64,000 nt of DNA from Gammaproteobacteria bacterium 50_400_T64. Lineage in GTDB: Bacteria > Pseudomonadota > Gammaproteobacteria > Pseudomonadales > Porticoccaceae. The position numbers and the translations under genes were made by a program. Shown one piece after another: positions 9,143 to 20,414 of this stretch. Position 1 is the stretch's first letter; every line of letters begins with the position of its first letter. The notes beneath the pieces are model-generated. The model did no database searches, had not been told where the DNA came from, and saw only the letters and a list, made by a program, of their open reading frames with translations. The DNA lies in contig MAAS01000026.1 in the NCBI GenBank assembly GCA_002162755.1, positions 1 to 64,000 of the forward strand, given 5' to 3'.

Positions 9143-10536
9143 GCTTGACTGAAAAAGGAACGACCACAGGCCGCTTAGGTGTAATGGCCTATTTGCGTTT
9201 GATGCCGTTGCTGTGCCTTTTTTGCATTAGTTCTTTGTTAAGTGCCACGTCAGCTTTGGCTGCCGGATCGAGTGCCTCGAAAACGACGATTGAAGGTGTG
9301 CGTCTGTGGCGCGCGCCGGATCACACTCGGTTGGTGTTTGATTTATCGGCTCGGGTTGAGCATAAAATATTTACTCTCGCCAACCCTCAGCGCCTGGTGA
9401 TTGATGTTAAACATGCCACTTTTGCCTCCAAACCCTCTCATTTAAAACTCGCTAATACGCCGATTGCTGAATTGCGCAGTGCGCAGTTTGACGGTGACAA
9501 CTTGCGTATCGTCCTCGAATTGCGTGAAAAAATTAATCCTCGCAGCTTTGTGCTGGAGCGCAATGACCAATACAGCGATCGACTGGTTATCGACTTATAT
9601 GACCGCAATAAGAAAACAGCGAAAACGGTTGGTGATGTATTGGCGGGTCAAAAGGCGCGGGACATTGTGATTGCCATTGACGCGGGTCACGGCGGCGATG
9701 ATCCCGGTGCCTCAGGCCCGAAACGCTTGCGTGAGAAAGATGTGGTGTTAGCCATCTCCCGGTCTTTACAGGGTAAGGTCAATCGAGAGCCAGGTTTTCG
9801 TGCGGTGATGGTACGTGATGGTGACTACTATATTCCCCTGCGCAAACGCACCGATATTGCCCGTAAACACCGTGCGGACTTAATGATCTCCATTCACGCG
9901 GATGCGTTTAATCAGGCTTCGGCAAATGGTGCCTCGGTTTACGCGTTATCGACACGCAGTGCGACCAGTGAGACAGCGAGTTATCTGGCCAAGCGGGAAA
10001 ACCGTGCTGATTTGATCGGCGGTGTGGGTGGGGTCAGCTTGATCGATAAAGATAAAGTGCTGGCGGGTGTGCTACTCGATCTGTCAATGACGGCGACCCT
10101 GGAGAGCAGCCTGGGTGTGGGTACACAAGTGCTTAAATCACTGGATGGTGTGACTCGCTTGCATAAAAAACGGGTTGAGCAGGCAGGCTTTGTGGTGTTG
10201 AAATCGCCCGATATTCCCTCGATTTTGGTTGAGACAGGTTTTATTTCCAACCCCAAAGAAGCGCGCCGGCTGTCACAGCCCGCTTATCAGCGGAAAATGG
10301 CCACTGCTATTTTTAGCGGTGTGGAGCGCTATTTTCAGCACAGACCCCCGGCGGGTACTTTGCTGGCCGAGCGCAAGCATAAATCCGGCACGGTACATAT
10401 TATTGCCCGAGGCGATACTCTGTCGGATATTGCCCATCGCTATCGGGTGTCAGTCAATGATTTACGTCGCCACAATAGCCTTAAATCAACGCGTATCAAG
10501 ATTGGTCAGCGTATTAAAATCCCCATATCCTCTTAA
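9136..10536 (+). CDS. amiB: N-acetylmuramoyl-L-alanine amidase with AMIN and LysM domains
   Basis: This periplasmic amidase splits septal peptidoglycan during daughter-cell separation. An N-terminal signal peptide (MPLLCLFCISSLLSATSALA) is followed by an AMIN domain (about 40-140), a zinc amidase_3 domain (about 170-395) and a C-terminal LysM peptidoglycan-binding domain (about 420-464). Visible zinc or catalytic residues are the His of AIDAGHGGDDPG, the Glu of LREKDVV, the His of SIHADAF and the Glu of LVETGFISN. A start at 9184 (MAYLRLM) would give a more typical signal peptide, so the first 16 residues are uncertain. The tsaE-amiB-mutL order is standard in gammaproteobacteria. Confidence 0.95.
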   Translation: MLSLTEKGTTTGRLGVMAYLRLMPLLCLFCISSLLSATSALAAGSSASKTTIEGVRLWRAPDHTRLVFDLSARVEHKIFTLANPQRLVIDVKHATFASKPSHLKLANTPIAELRSAQFDGDNLRIVLELREKINPRSFVLERNDQYSDRLVIDLYDRNKKTAKTVGDVLAGQKARDIVIAIDAGHGGDDPGASGPKRLREKDVVLAISRSLQGKVNREPGFRAVMVRDGDYYIPLRKRTDIARKHRADLMISIHADAFNQASANGASVYALSTRSATSETASYLAKRENRADLIGGVGGVSLIDKDKVLAGVLLDLSMTATLESSLGVGTQVLKSLDGVTRLHKKRVEQAGFVVLKSPDIPSILVETGFISNPKEARRLSQPAYQRKMATAIFSGVERYFQHRPPAGTLLAERKHKSGTVHIIARGDTLSDIAHRYRVSVNDLRRHNSLKSTRIKIGQRIKIPISS

Positions 10537-10576
10537 TCAGGGGCTTCTTAAAAATTTCTGAGTTTATTATCTTTTA

Positions 10577-12424
10577 ATGTCACGTATTCATTTATTAAGC
10601 CCTCGCCTGGCGAATCAGATTGCTGCCGGGGAAGTGGTCGAACGTCCCGCCTCTGTGGTTAAAGAGTTATTGGAAAACAGTCTTGATGCTGGGGCTGATA
10701 GCATCGATATCGATATTGAGCAGGGCGGCATTAAGCGAGTGCGGATTCGCGATAACGGCTGCGGCATTGGAAAAGACGACTTGCCTCTGGCCATTAGTCG
10801 CCATGCCACCAGTAAAATTCTCGCGCTGGAAGATCTCGAGGCGGTGGGTACCCTCGGCTTTCGAGGCGAGGCCCTGGCCAGTGTTGCCTCCGTGTCACGC
10901 CTGTCTCTGACCAGTAATACTCAGAGCGAAGGCGCTGGCTGGTTGGCCCGTTGTGAAGGGCGCGATATGACGGTGGAAGTCGAACCCGCTGCCCATCCTC
11001 AGGGCACCAGTGTTGAAGTGCGCGACCTGTTTTTTAATACCCCGGCGCGGCGCAAATTTCTGCGCACCGAGAAAACTGAATATTCGCGTATTGATGACGT
11101 GGTTAAAAAGTTGGCCCTCAGTCACTTTGATGTCGCCTTTAATCTGCGCCACAACAGTAAGCCCGCCCATCGCTTTCCTGCTGCTACCACGCAGCTGGAG
11201 CAGGAGCGTCGTGTTGCGGCTGTTTGCGGCCCGGCATTTATGGAGCAGGCGCGCTTTTTTAATACCGACGTGGGCGAGCTGTGTTTGTGGGGTTGGCTGG
11301 GTGCGCCGACGTTTTCCCGCAGTCAGGCCGACCTGCAGTACTTTTTTGTTAACGGTCGCAGCATTCGCGACAAAGTGGTGAGTCACGCGGTGCGTCAGGC
11401 TTATCAAGATGTGCTTTATCACGGTCGTCATCCGGCCTATGTGTTGTTCCTTGAATTGCCGGCCACTGATGTCGACGTCAATGTTCACCCCACCAAACAC
11501 GAAGTGCGCTTTCGCGAGAGTCGTACGGTGCACGGCTTTCTCTACGGTTCACTGTCGCGCATTGTTGCGGATATGGGGCCGGGTCGGGACGAAAGCGAGC
11601 AATCGTCAGGTGTGTTGACCGGTGTGCCAGTAACAAATCTGGCCGCTTCAGGGGCTGAAACGACGACGCTAGGGCAGGGTGGTCAGCCGTTGTCTTATCA
11701 GCACCCGGTGGCTTTTTCTGCGGGTGACCGCGGTTCGGTGCGCGATCAGCTGGCGGTTTATCAGCTGCCAGAGCAAGCCGCTGGGGCGATGACTGGGGTA
11801 AATAATGGCGGGCAAGGTATTGACGCTGAACAGACAGAAATTCCACCGCTGGGTTATGCCCTCGCCCAGTTAAGAGGTATTTACATTCTTGCCGAAAACC
11901 GCGAGGGGCTGGTGTTGGTCGATATGCACGCCGCCCACGAGCGCATTACCTATGAGCACATGAAGACGGCCTACGAGAGTGTCGGTGTCGCTGCTCAACC
12001 CCTGCTGGTACCCGAAGCGCTGGCGGTGAGTGAAAAAGAAGCGGACTGTGCCGAGAGCCAGCTGGCCTTGTTCGAAACTTTGGGTATCACCCTGCAGCGC
12101 GCCGGGCCTGAAAGCTTGATGGTGCGCGCTGTACCTGCGTTATTGCGCGGTGCTGATGTTGCGCCGCTGATTAGAGACGTGCTCGCCGACTTACTCACCC
12201 ACGGCACCACGCGGCGCATTGAAGAGAAAATTAACGCCATATTATCGACCATGGCCTGTCACGGCTCGGTGCGTGCCGGTCGGCAATTAACACTGACAGA
12301 GATGAACGCGCTGTTACGCGAGATGGAAGCCACCGAGCGTAGCGGGCAGTGCAATCACGGTCGCCCCACCTGGACTCAGTTGTCGATGAACGAACTCGAT
12401 GCCCTGTTTATGCGAGGGCGTTAG
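10577..12424 (+). CDS. mutL: DNA mismatch repair protein MutL (endonuclease-type)
   Basis: MutL couples MutS mismatch recognition to strand incision. The N-terminal GHKL ATPase has the Bergerat motifs ENSLDAGA (33-40), DNGCGI (59-64) and [10 protein letters not shown] (91-100), followed by the S5-like domain ending [11 protein letters not shown]. The C-terminal dimerisation domain carries [12 protein letters not shown] (449-460), a match to the endonuclease motif DQHA(x)2E(x)4E with Met in place of Gln. The other metal-site motifs are also present: ACHGSVRAG (560-568), CNHGRP (592-597) and a terminal FMR. E. coli MutL lacks this set and relies on MutH. The protein is 615 residues, normal for the family. 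Confidence 0.97.
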   Translation: MSRIHLLSPRLANQIAAGEVVERPASVVKELLENSLDAGADSIDIDIEQGGIKRVRIRDNGCGIGKDDLPLAISRHATSKILALEDLEAVGTLGFRGEALASVASVSRLSLTSNTQSEGAGWLARCEGRDMTVEVEPAAHPQGTSVEVRDLFFNTPARRKFLRTEKTEYSRIDDVVKKLALSHFDVAFNLRHNSKPAHRFPAATTQLEQERRVAAVCGPAFMEQARFFNTDVGELCLWGWLGAPTFSRSQADLQYFFVNGRSIRDKVVSHAVRQAYQDVLYHGRHPAYVLFLELPATDVDVNVHPTKHEVRFRESRTVHGFLYGSLSRIVADMGPGRDESEQSSGVLTGVPVTNLAASGAETTTLGQGGQPLSYQHPVAFSAGDRGSVRDQLAVYQLPEQAAGAMTGVNNGGQGIDAEQTEIPPLGYALAQLRGIYILAENREGLVLVDMHAAHERITYEHMKTAYESVGVAAQPLLVPEALAVSEKEADCAESQLALFETLGITLQRAGPESLMVRAVPALLRGADVAPLIRDVLADLLTHGTTRRIEEKINAILSTMACHGSVRAGRQLTLTEMNALLREMEATERSGQCNHGRPTWTQLSMNELDALFMRGR

Positions 12425-12426
12425 AC

Positions 12427-13446
12427 GTGTCTGATACCTCAGGGGCAGATCAACGCCCATCTGTTATTTTTTTAATGGGCCCGACGGCCTCGGGTAAAAC
12501 TGATCTCGCCCTTCAGCTTTGTAAGAATTTGCCTTGCGATATTATCAGTGTCGACTCCTCCCAAGTGTATCGCACTATGGATATCGGCACTGCCAAGCCC
12601 GAGGCGGATGTGTTGCGCGATGCCCCCCATCGCCTGATCAATATTTGCGATCCGGCAGAGGCCTATTCCGTGGGTGCCTTTTTAAGTGATGCCCGCCGTG
12701 AAATTGACGCGATTAGCGCCGCCGGGCGCATCCCTTTATTGGTGGGCGGCACCATGTTGTATTTCAAAGCCCTGCGCGAAGGCATCGCCGATTTGCCCCC
12801 TGCTAATGAAAAAATCCGTGCTGAGATTGAACAGCAAGCAGAGGATAATGGCTGGCCCTTTGTGCACGACTTGTTGGCAGAGGTTGACCCCGAGGGCGCG
12901 GCGGCCATCCACCCTAATCACTCCCAGCGTATTTCTAGGGCGCTTGAGGTTTATCGTGTTAGCGGCCTGCCCCTGTCGCAGCTTATAAAACAGCAATTGC
13001 AAAAGGGCTGCGGTGTGCCGCCCCTCGAAAATGACTACCGCATTGTGCAGCTGGCCTTAATGCCGACGGATCGAGCCGCATTGCACCAGCGTATCGAACA
13101 GCGTTTTGAAATAATGCTGGCACAAGGTTTTATCGATGAAGTGAAGATGCTGCGTCAGCGTGGCGATTTGAGCGCCGATTTACCGGCAGTGCGCGCGGTG
13201 GGTTATCGGCAAATCTGGGCCTACCTCGACGGCGAATGCACTTACGATGACATGTTGGCGCGGGGTGTTGCCGCTACGCGTCAGCTGGCCAAGCGGCAGT
13301 TGACCTGGCTGCGAGGCTGGACTGATTTGCATCGTCTGGAGCTCAGTTTTAACAAGGGCGACGATGCCCAGCCAGGCACTGATATTTTGTCTCAGGCACT
13401 GGAGATTTTGCAAAGTAGCGCCATATACATAAACGCCGCTGAGTAG
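12427..13446 (+). CDS. miaA: tRNA dimethylallyltransferase MiaA
   Basis: MiaA adds the isopentenyl group to A37 of tRNAs that read UNN codons. The P-loop GPTASGKTDLA is near residue 18, followed by the conserved SVDSSQVYRTMDIGTAKP, VGGTMLYFKALREG and AVGYRQIWAYLDG. The chosen start is the GTG at 12427, two bases after the mutL stop. The frame is open upstream inside mutL, but that part encodes no MiaA sequence. At 339 residues it is slightly longer than the 316 of E. coli, with a C-terminal extension. The next 164 bases hold no gene; they contain only the leader of hfq. Confidence 0.95.
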   Translation: MSDTSGADQRPSVIFLMGPTASGKTDLALQLCKNLPCDIISVDSSQVYRTMDIGTAKPEADVLRDAPHRLINICDPAEAYSVGAFLSDARREIDAISAAGRIPLLVGGTMLYFKALREGIADLPPANEKIRAEIEQQAEDNGWPFVHDLLAEVDPEGAAAIHPNHSQRISRALEVYRVSGLPLSQLIKQQLQKGCGVPPLENDYRIVQLALMPTDRAALHQRIEQRFEIMLAQGFIDEVKMLRQRGDLSADLPAVRAVGYRQIWAYLDGECTYDDMLARGVAATRQLAKRQLTWLRGWTDLHRLELSFNKGDDAQPGTDILSQALEILQSSAIYINAAE

Positions 13447-13610
13447 TATCATGCGCGGCTCAGTTTGGCGGTGGTGGAACGGGCTATTTGGCCCTGTATT
13501 AGTGCTATCGTCATATTTTTTGCGACTGTTTAGTGGTTCTTTGTTTTACTCATCATGCTGTCCGCTAAAATTAGTCGCTTTTCGTGGCTCAACCTTTTTG
13601 GAGAATAACT

Positions 13611-13859
13611 ATGTCAAAGGGGCATAATCTACAAGACCCTTTCCTCAACGTCTTGCGCAAAGAACGTATTCCTGTATCAATCTTTCTGGTCAACGGCATT
13701 AAGCTGCAGGGCCAGGTTGAGTCCTTTGATCAGTTCGTTGTTTTACTGAAGAACACCGTCAGCCAGATGGTTTACAAGCATGCTATTTCGACTGTCGTAC
13801 CATCACGCCCCGTCAAGCTGCCTATGGCCGTTCCCGGTGAAGAGGATGTGGACGATTAG
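13611..13859 (+). CDS. hfq: RNA chaperone Hfq
   Basis: Hfq is a hexameric Sm-like RNA chaperone that pairs small RNAs with mRNAs. The 82-residue product begins [13 protein letters not shown] and contains Sm1 ([19 protein letters not shown]) and Sm2 ending in the diagnostic [12 protein letters not shown]. The C-terminal tail is short ([16 protein letters not shown]), as in Pseudomonas rather than E. coli. A strong ribosome site (TTTGGAGAATAACT) fixes the ATG at 13611; a GTG nine codons upstream in the same frame was rejected for lack of a site. The hflX ribosome site overlaps the hfq stop codon, so the two are co-transcribed. Confidence 0.98.
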   Translation: MSKGHNLQDPFLNVLRKERIPVSIFLVNGIKLQGQVESFDQFVVLLKNTVSQMVYKHAISTVVPSRPVKLPMAVPGEEDVDD

Positions 13860-13867
13860 GAGGCTGT

Positions 13868-15184
13868 TTGTTTTTTGATCGGCCTGAATCCGGCGAGCTC
13901 TCTGTTCTTGTTCATCTGAATTTAAACAGCGAGCGCGAGCCGGAAGACCCCCGAGAATTTGAAGAACTGGCGATTTCTGCCGGCGGTGATCCGATTGCCT
14001 TTATTACCGGCAGTCGCGATGTTCCCACGGCCAAATTTTTTGTCGGTACCGGCAAGCTTGAAGAAATTAAGCAGGAAGTCGATAGCAGCGGCGCGGGTCT
14101 GGTCATCTTCAATCACAATCTAAGTCCGAGTCAGGAGCGCAATATTGAACATGCGCTTTCCTGCCGGGTGCTTGATCGCACCGGTTTAATCCTCGATATT
14201 TTTGCCCAGCGTGCGCAAACTCACGAGGGTAAATTGCAAGTTGAGCTTGCCCAGCTGGAACATATGAGCACGCGGCTAATCCGTGGCTGGACTCACCTCG
14301 AGCGACAAAAAGGCGGTATCGGTTTGCGTGGGCCGGGTGAGACCCAGCTCGAGACTGACCGGCGTTTACTGCGGGTGCGCATTAAATCCATTCTTAAGCG
14401 TCTGGAAAAAGTGCGCGTTCAGCGCGAACAGGGCCGGCGCTCACGGCGGCGGGCCGAGGTGCCCACGGTTTCTTTAGTCGGTTATACCAACGCCGGTAAA
14501 TCGACTTTGTTTAATCGTCTTACTGGTGCCGATGTTTATGCGGCTGACCAACTTTTTGCCACCCTCGACCCAACCATGCGCTCCTTCAAAATACCCGAGG
14601 TGGGTTCGGTGATTTTTGCCGATACGGTGGGCTTTATCAGTCACTTACCCCACAAGTTGGTTGAGGCTTTTCGCGCCACTTTAGACGAAGCATCCAATGC
14701 GACCCTGCTATTGCATATAATTGATGCCAGTTCAGAGCAGCGCCTTGAGAATGTCGAGCGCGTTGACGAGGTGCTGAATGAAATTGGTGCTGGTGATATT
14801 CCAGTGCTGAAAGTTTATAACAAAATTGATTTACTGGATGGCGTCGAGCCGCGTATTGAGCGCAATGGCGATGGCAAACCTATTGCTATCTGGTTGTCGG
14901 CCAAGGACGATGCCGGCGTTGATCTGCTGCCGTTGGCACTGCGCGAATTATTGGGCCAGGACCAAATCCACGGCGTTTGTACTCTTAGTCATGAGCAGGG
15001 GCGTTTTCGATCACAACTGTTTGAGGCGGGTGCGGTGCTGGAAGAAACCCTACGCGAGGATGGCGCGAGTCAGCTCGAGGTACGACTGCCGCAAGTGGAG
15101 TGGCAGCGTTTGTTGAAGGCATCGGGACTAAAGTCTGAACACATTTTGGTGCAGCTTACGACGCCTGATGATGGGCTTAGCTAA
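13868..15184 (+). CDS. hflX: Ribosome-dissociation GTPase HflX
   Basis: HflX is a GTPase that splits stalled or heat-damaged 70S ribosomes. The glycine-rich N-terminal HflX domain (GTGKLEEIKQEV, FNHNLSPSQERN) precedes a coiled linker and a G domain with G1 GYTNAGKSTLFN, G3 DTVGFI and G4 NKID. The start appears to be TTG at 13868, giving (M)FFDRPESGELSVLVH, which aligns with the N-terminus of known HflX proteins. An AGGAGG site (13858-13863) overlaps the hfq stop, with only 4 bases before the TTG, a short spacing. No ATG or GTG alternative fits. Length is 438 residues, usual for the family. Confidence 0.95.
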   Translation: MFFDRPESGELSVLVHLNLNSEREPEDPREFEELAISAGGDPIAFITGSRDVPTAKFFVGTGKLEEIKQEVDSSGAGLVIFNHNLSPSQERNIEHALSCRVLDRTGLILDIFAQRAQTHEGKLQVELAQLEHMSTRLIRGWTHLERQKGGIGLRGPGETQLETDRRLLRVRIKSILKRLEKVRVQREQGRRSRRRAEVPTVSLVGYTNAGKSTLFNRLTGADVYAADQLFATLDPTMRSFKIPEVGSVIFADTVGFISHLPHKLVEAFRATLDEASNATLLLHIIDASSEQRLENVERVDEVLNEIGAGDIPVLKVYNKIDLLDGVEPRIERNGDGKPIAIWLSAKDDAGVDLLPLALRELLGQDQIHGVCTLSHEQGRFRSQLFEAGAVLEETLREDGASQLEVRLPQVEWQRLLKASGLKSEHILVQLTTPDDGLS

Positions 15185-15314
15185 GGCGGTCGATTAGTAT
15201 CTTGTCGTTTTGGTGTTTGATTTGTATTTTCTTTAGGGCTAGTTACTGATGTTTACTGGCTTTTCAATCAGGGCTTGTTAGAATTTGCGCCCTGTACTTT
15301 CACTGGAGTGAGTA

Positions 15315-16490
15315 ATGGCTTGGAATGAACCGGGTGGCGGCAAAGATCCCTGGGGTAACGGTAGTGGTAAAGGCGGTAATCCGCCCGACCTCGACGCAGC
15401 CCTGAAAGATATTGGCGATAAATTTGGCAAAATCTTCGGCGGCGGTGGCTCTGGTAGTGGCGGCGGCTCTGGTGGCGGTATTGGTGGTATGGCCATCGTC
15501 GGCATCCTGTTAATCATTTCGGTGATTTGGGGTCTGCTGGGTTTTTACCAGATCGACGCTAAAGAGAAGGCGCTGGTACTGCGTTTGGGCAAGTTCCATG
15601 AAATTGTTGGCGATGGCCTGCACTGGAATCCACCGTTGGTTGACCTCGTGACCCGGGTTCGGGTGACGGAAGAGCGCCAGTATCAGACTCGCGGGCAAAT
15701 GCTCACGGAAGATGAAAATATTGTAGAGCTGCCCTTGACCGTGCACTACAACATTAAGTCAGTGAAAGATTTTGTACTTAATGTGAAAGCGCCTGAGCAT
15801 AGCTTGCGCCACGCTACCGACAGCGCCCTGCGCCACGTGGTGGGTAGCAGCGGTCTCGACGAAGTGGTATCGACGGGCCGAGAGCAGTTAAGTGTTGATG
15901 TTCAAGAGCGTCTGCAGACGTATCTCGATAGTTACGGCACGGGCATTAAAGTGGTGAAAGTGAATATTCTCGAAGCCAAGCCACCCTCTGCGGTAAAGGC
16001 AGCCTACGATGATGTCATCAAGGCGCGGGAAGATAGAGAGCGGGTGATCAACGAAGCTCAGGCCTATGCTAACGGCATCGTGCCGGAAGCGCGCGGTCGG
16101 GCGAAGCGGGTGTTTGAAGAAGCTAAAGGCTATCAGGCTCGCGTTGTTGCCGACGCCGAGGGTGAGACGGAGCGCTTTGATAAGTTGCTGGCTGAGTATC
16201 AAAAAGCACCTGAGGTGACTCGTCAGCGACTCTATCTCGACACCATGCAATCGGTGATGGAAAACAGCTCGAAAATCTTGGTCGATGTTGAGGGCGGTAA
16301 TAATATGCTCTATCTGCCGCTGGATAAAATCATGCAGCAGCAAGCGTCGAGTCCAGGCAGAAGCAGTAGTGGTAGTGGTAGTGGCCAGATGAGGTCGCTC
16401 TCTTCGGCTGATATCAACCTTATTACGGAAGCGGTAATTGACCGGATTCGCAATCAGTCATCCAATAGTCAGCGCCGGGAGTCACGCTAA
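15315..16490 (+). CDS. hflK: FtsH regulator HflK (SPFH protein)
   Basis: HflK forms, with HflC, a large SPFH-domain cage in the inner membrane around the protease FtsH. The protein is 391 residues. A Gly/Pro-rich cytoplasmic N-terminus (about residues 1-58, GGGGSGSGGGSGGG) is followed by one transmembrane helix (about 58-78, IVGILLIISVIWGLLGFY), the SPFH domain (KALVLRLGKFHEIVGDGLHW), a long helical region with ARGRAKRVFEEAKGY, and a low-complexity Ser/Gly tail. An SD of GGAGTGAGT precedes the ATG. The stop shares one base with the hflC start (TAATG). Confidence 0.96.
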   Translation: MAWNEPGGGKDPWGNGSGKGGNPPDLDAALKDIGDKFGKIFGGGGSGSGGGSGGGIGGMAIVGILLIISVIWGLLGFYQIDAKEKALVLRLGKFHEIVGDGLHWNPPLVDLVTRVRVTEERQYQTRGQMLTEDENIVELPLTVHYNIKSVKDFVLNVKAPEHSLRHATDSALRHVVGSSGLDEVVSTGREQLSVDVQERLQTYLDSYGTGIKVVKVNILEAKPPSAVKAAYDDVIKAREDRERVINEAQAYANGIVPEARGRAKRVFEEAKGYQARVVADAEGETERFDKLLAEYQKAPEVTRQRLYLDTMQSVMENSSKILVDVEGGNNMLYLPLDKIMQQQASSPGRSSSGSGSGQMRSLSSADINLITEAVIDRIRNQSSNSQRRESR

Positions 16491-17371
16491 TGAACCAGAA
16501 ATTCCCCAGTTTCTTAGTGCTTATTGTCCTCGCGATCACCTTTGGCAATAGTTGTATTTTTATTGTTAAGGAAACGGAAAAGGCGGTAAAACTGCATTTT
16601 GGTAGTATTGCCGAAGCTGATATTCCCCCCGGCATTCACTTCAAATGGCCCATGGCTGACAAGGTGCATAAATTTGATGCGCGTATTCTCACCCTCGATG
16701 CCGAGCCAAAGAGCTTTTTGACCCGCGAGAAAAAGCGTTTGATCGTTGATTCTTTTGCCAAGTGGAAAATCAAAGATGTTGAGGTCTACTACAAGGCGAC
16801 TGGTGGTGATGAAGCTGTCGCCCACTCCCGCCTTGGTGACCGGGTGAATGATGGTCTGCGTAACCAGTTTGGTACGCGTACCCTTCACGAAGTGGTCTCC
16901 GGTGAGCGCGATGTGTTAATGCACAATCTCACCGAAGAGCTGAACAAAACTGTCACCGCAACTCTGGGTGTTGAGGTTGTCGATGTGCGTGTTAAGCGTA
17001 TTGACTTACCCTCCGAGGTTAGTGAGCAGGTGTTCCGTCGCATGAAGGCCGAGCGGGAAAAAGAAGCGCGTGAACTGCGCTCCATCGGTAAGGAGGCGGC
17101 TGAAGAAATTCGTGCCGATGCCGACCGACAGGAAACCATCATTGTTGCTAATGCTTACAAAGAGAGTGAGCAACTGCGCGGTGCTGGCGATGCGGATGCC
17201 ACGGCGATCTACTCCGCTGCCTATAGCAAAGATCCTGAATTCTATTCCTTTACCCGCAGTCTTAAAGCCTACAAAAGTGCTTTTTCATCGAAGGGCGATA
17301 TTATGCTGGTGGAGCCTGATAGCGAATTTTTCCGCTATTTGAAGAATTCAAAAGGGCAGTCGAAGAAGTGA
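16490..17371 (+). CDS. hflC: FtsH regulator HflC (SPFH protein)
   Basis: HflC is the partner of HflK in the periplasmic-facing SPFH complex. The 293 residues comprise an N-terminal membrane anchor (FLVLIVLAITFGNSCIFIV), the SPFH domain (ETEKAVKLHFGSI, PPGIHFKWP) and a helical Glu/Arg/Ala-rich segment (MKAEREKEARELRS) ending in PEFYSFTRSLKAYK. It is shorter than the 334-residue E. coli protein at the C-terminus but covers all conserved blocks. Translation is coupled to hflK by a one-base overlap. A terminator follows about 90 bases downstream. Confidence 0.96.
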   Translation: MNQKFPSFLVLIVLAITFGNSCIFIVKETEKAVKLHFGSIAEADIPPGIHFKWPMADKVHKFDARILTLDAEPKSFLTREKKRLIVDSFAKWKIKDVEVYYKATGGDEAVAHSRLGDRVNDGLRNQFGTRTLHEVVSGERDVLMHNLTEELNKTVTATLGVEVVDVRVKRIDLPSEVSEQVFRRMKAEREKEARELRSIGKEAAEEIRADADRQETIIVANAYKESEQLRGAGDADATAIYSAAYSKDPEFYSFTRSLKAYKSAFSSKGDIMLVEPDSEFFRYLKNSKGQSKK

Positions 17372-17458
17372 AGGTAGTGTTAATAGCACTGCACTCACTG
17401 GACTGAGTACAGTAAAAAATACAGCCCTCGATTGTCTCGAGTGGTAAGATAGTAGGAG

Positions 17459-17481
17459 AACCGGGGCAGCCCGGTTTTTTT
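17459..17481 (+). terminator. Rho-independent terminator after hflC
   Basis: A 7-bp stem AACCGGG/CCCGGTT (17459-17465, 17470-17476) with a 4-base loop is followed directly by more T, giving a run of seven T in all. It ends the hfq-hflX-hflK-hflC transcript before the DUF2065 gene. Confidence 0.88.
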
Positions 17482-17568
17482 GCGACTGTCGCGGCTGATT
17501 TTTGGTAGAGAGTTGTTCAAAGGCCTTTTTTAAAGGCTATTCTCCAAAGGTAAGGCCAAAGGTAAAGA

Positions 17569-17757
17569 ATGATGGCCCAAGATCTGCTCGCAGCACTGTG
17601 TTTAGTGCTGGTTATTGAAGGTATTATGCCGTTTTTGGCACCTTCTGCCTGGCGCAATATGATGCTGACTCTGGCTCAAACCGATGACAAAAATATTCGC
17701 GTGCTGGGCCTGGTGAGTATGTTGCTGGGTGCCGGTCTGCTGTTCGTAGTGAAGTAA
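17569..17757 (+). CDS. DUF2065 small membrane protein (YjeT-like)
   Basis: A 62-residue protein with two predicted transmembrane helices (LLAALCLVLVIEGIMPFLA and VLGLVSMLLGAGLLFVV) joined by a short loop with the family pattern PSAWRNMMLTLAQ. Its position between hflC and purA (here hisZ-purA) is the conserved location of yjeT in gammaproteobacteria, which supports the call. Function is unknown; an HflKC-linked role is suggested only by neighbourhood. Two adjacent ATG codons (17569, 17572) are both possible starts. Confidence 0.85.
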   Translation: MMAQDLLAALCLVLVIEGIMPFLAPSAWRNMMLTLAQTDDKNIRVLGLVSMLLGAGLLFVVK

Positions 17758-17782
17758 TGCTTAAGATTGAAGATAGGGATTT

Positions 17783-20295
<2,513 letters not shown>

Positions 20296-20414
20296 TACCG
20301 GTGGTTAGTATCGGCGAGTAAGCTCGGCGATTGATATCGGTACGCAGGGGATAGAGTTGATAGGTGATGGCACACTCAAAAAAATACAATAATGATTAAA
20401 ATGAGGAGTGAGCC

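Noticed and set aside
10895..11533. 212-codon minus-strand open frame inside mutL
   Set aside because: Antisense to the conserved MutL ATPase domain; no start signal or recognisable sequence.
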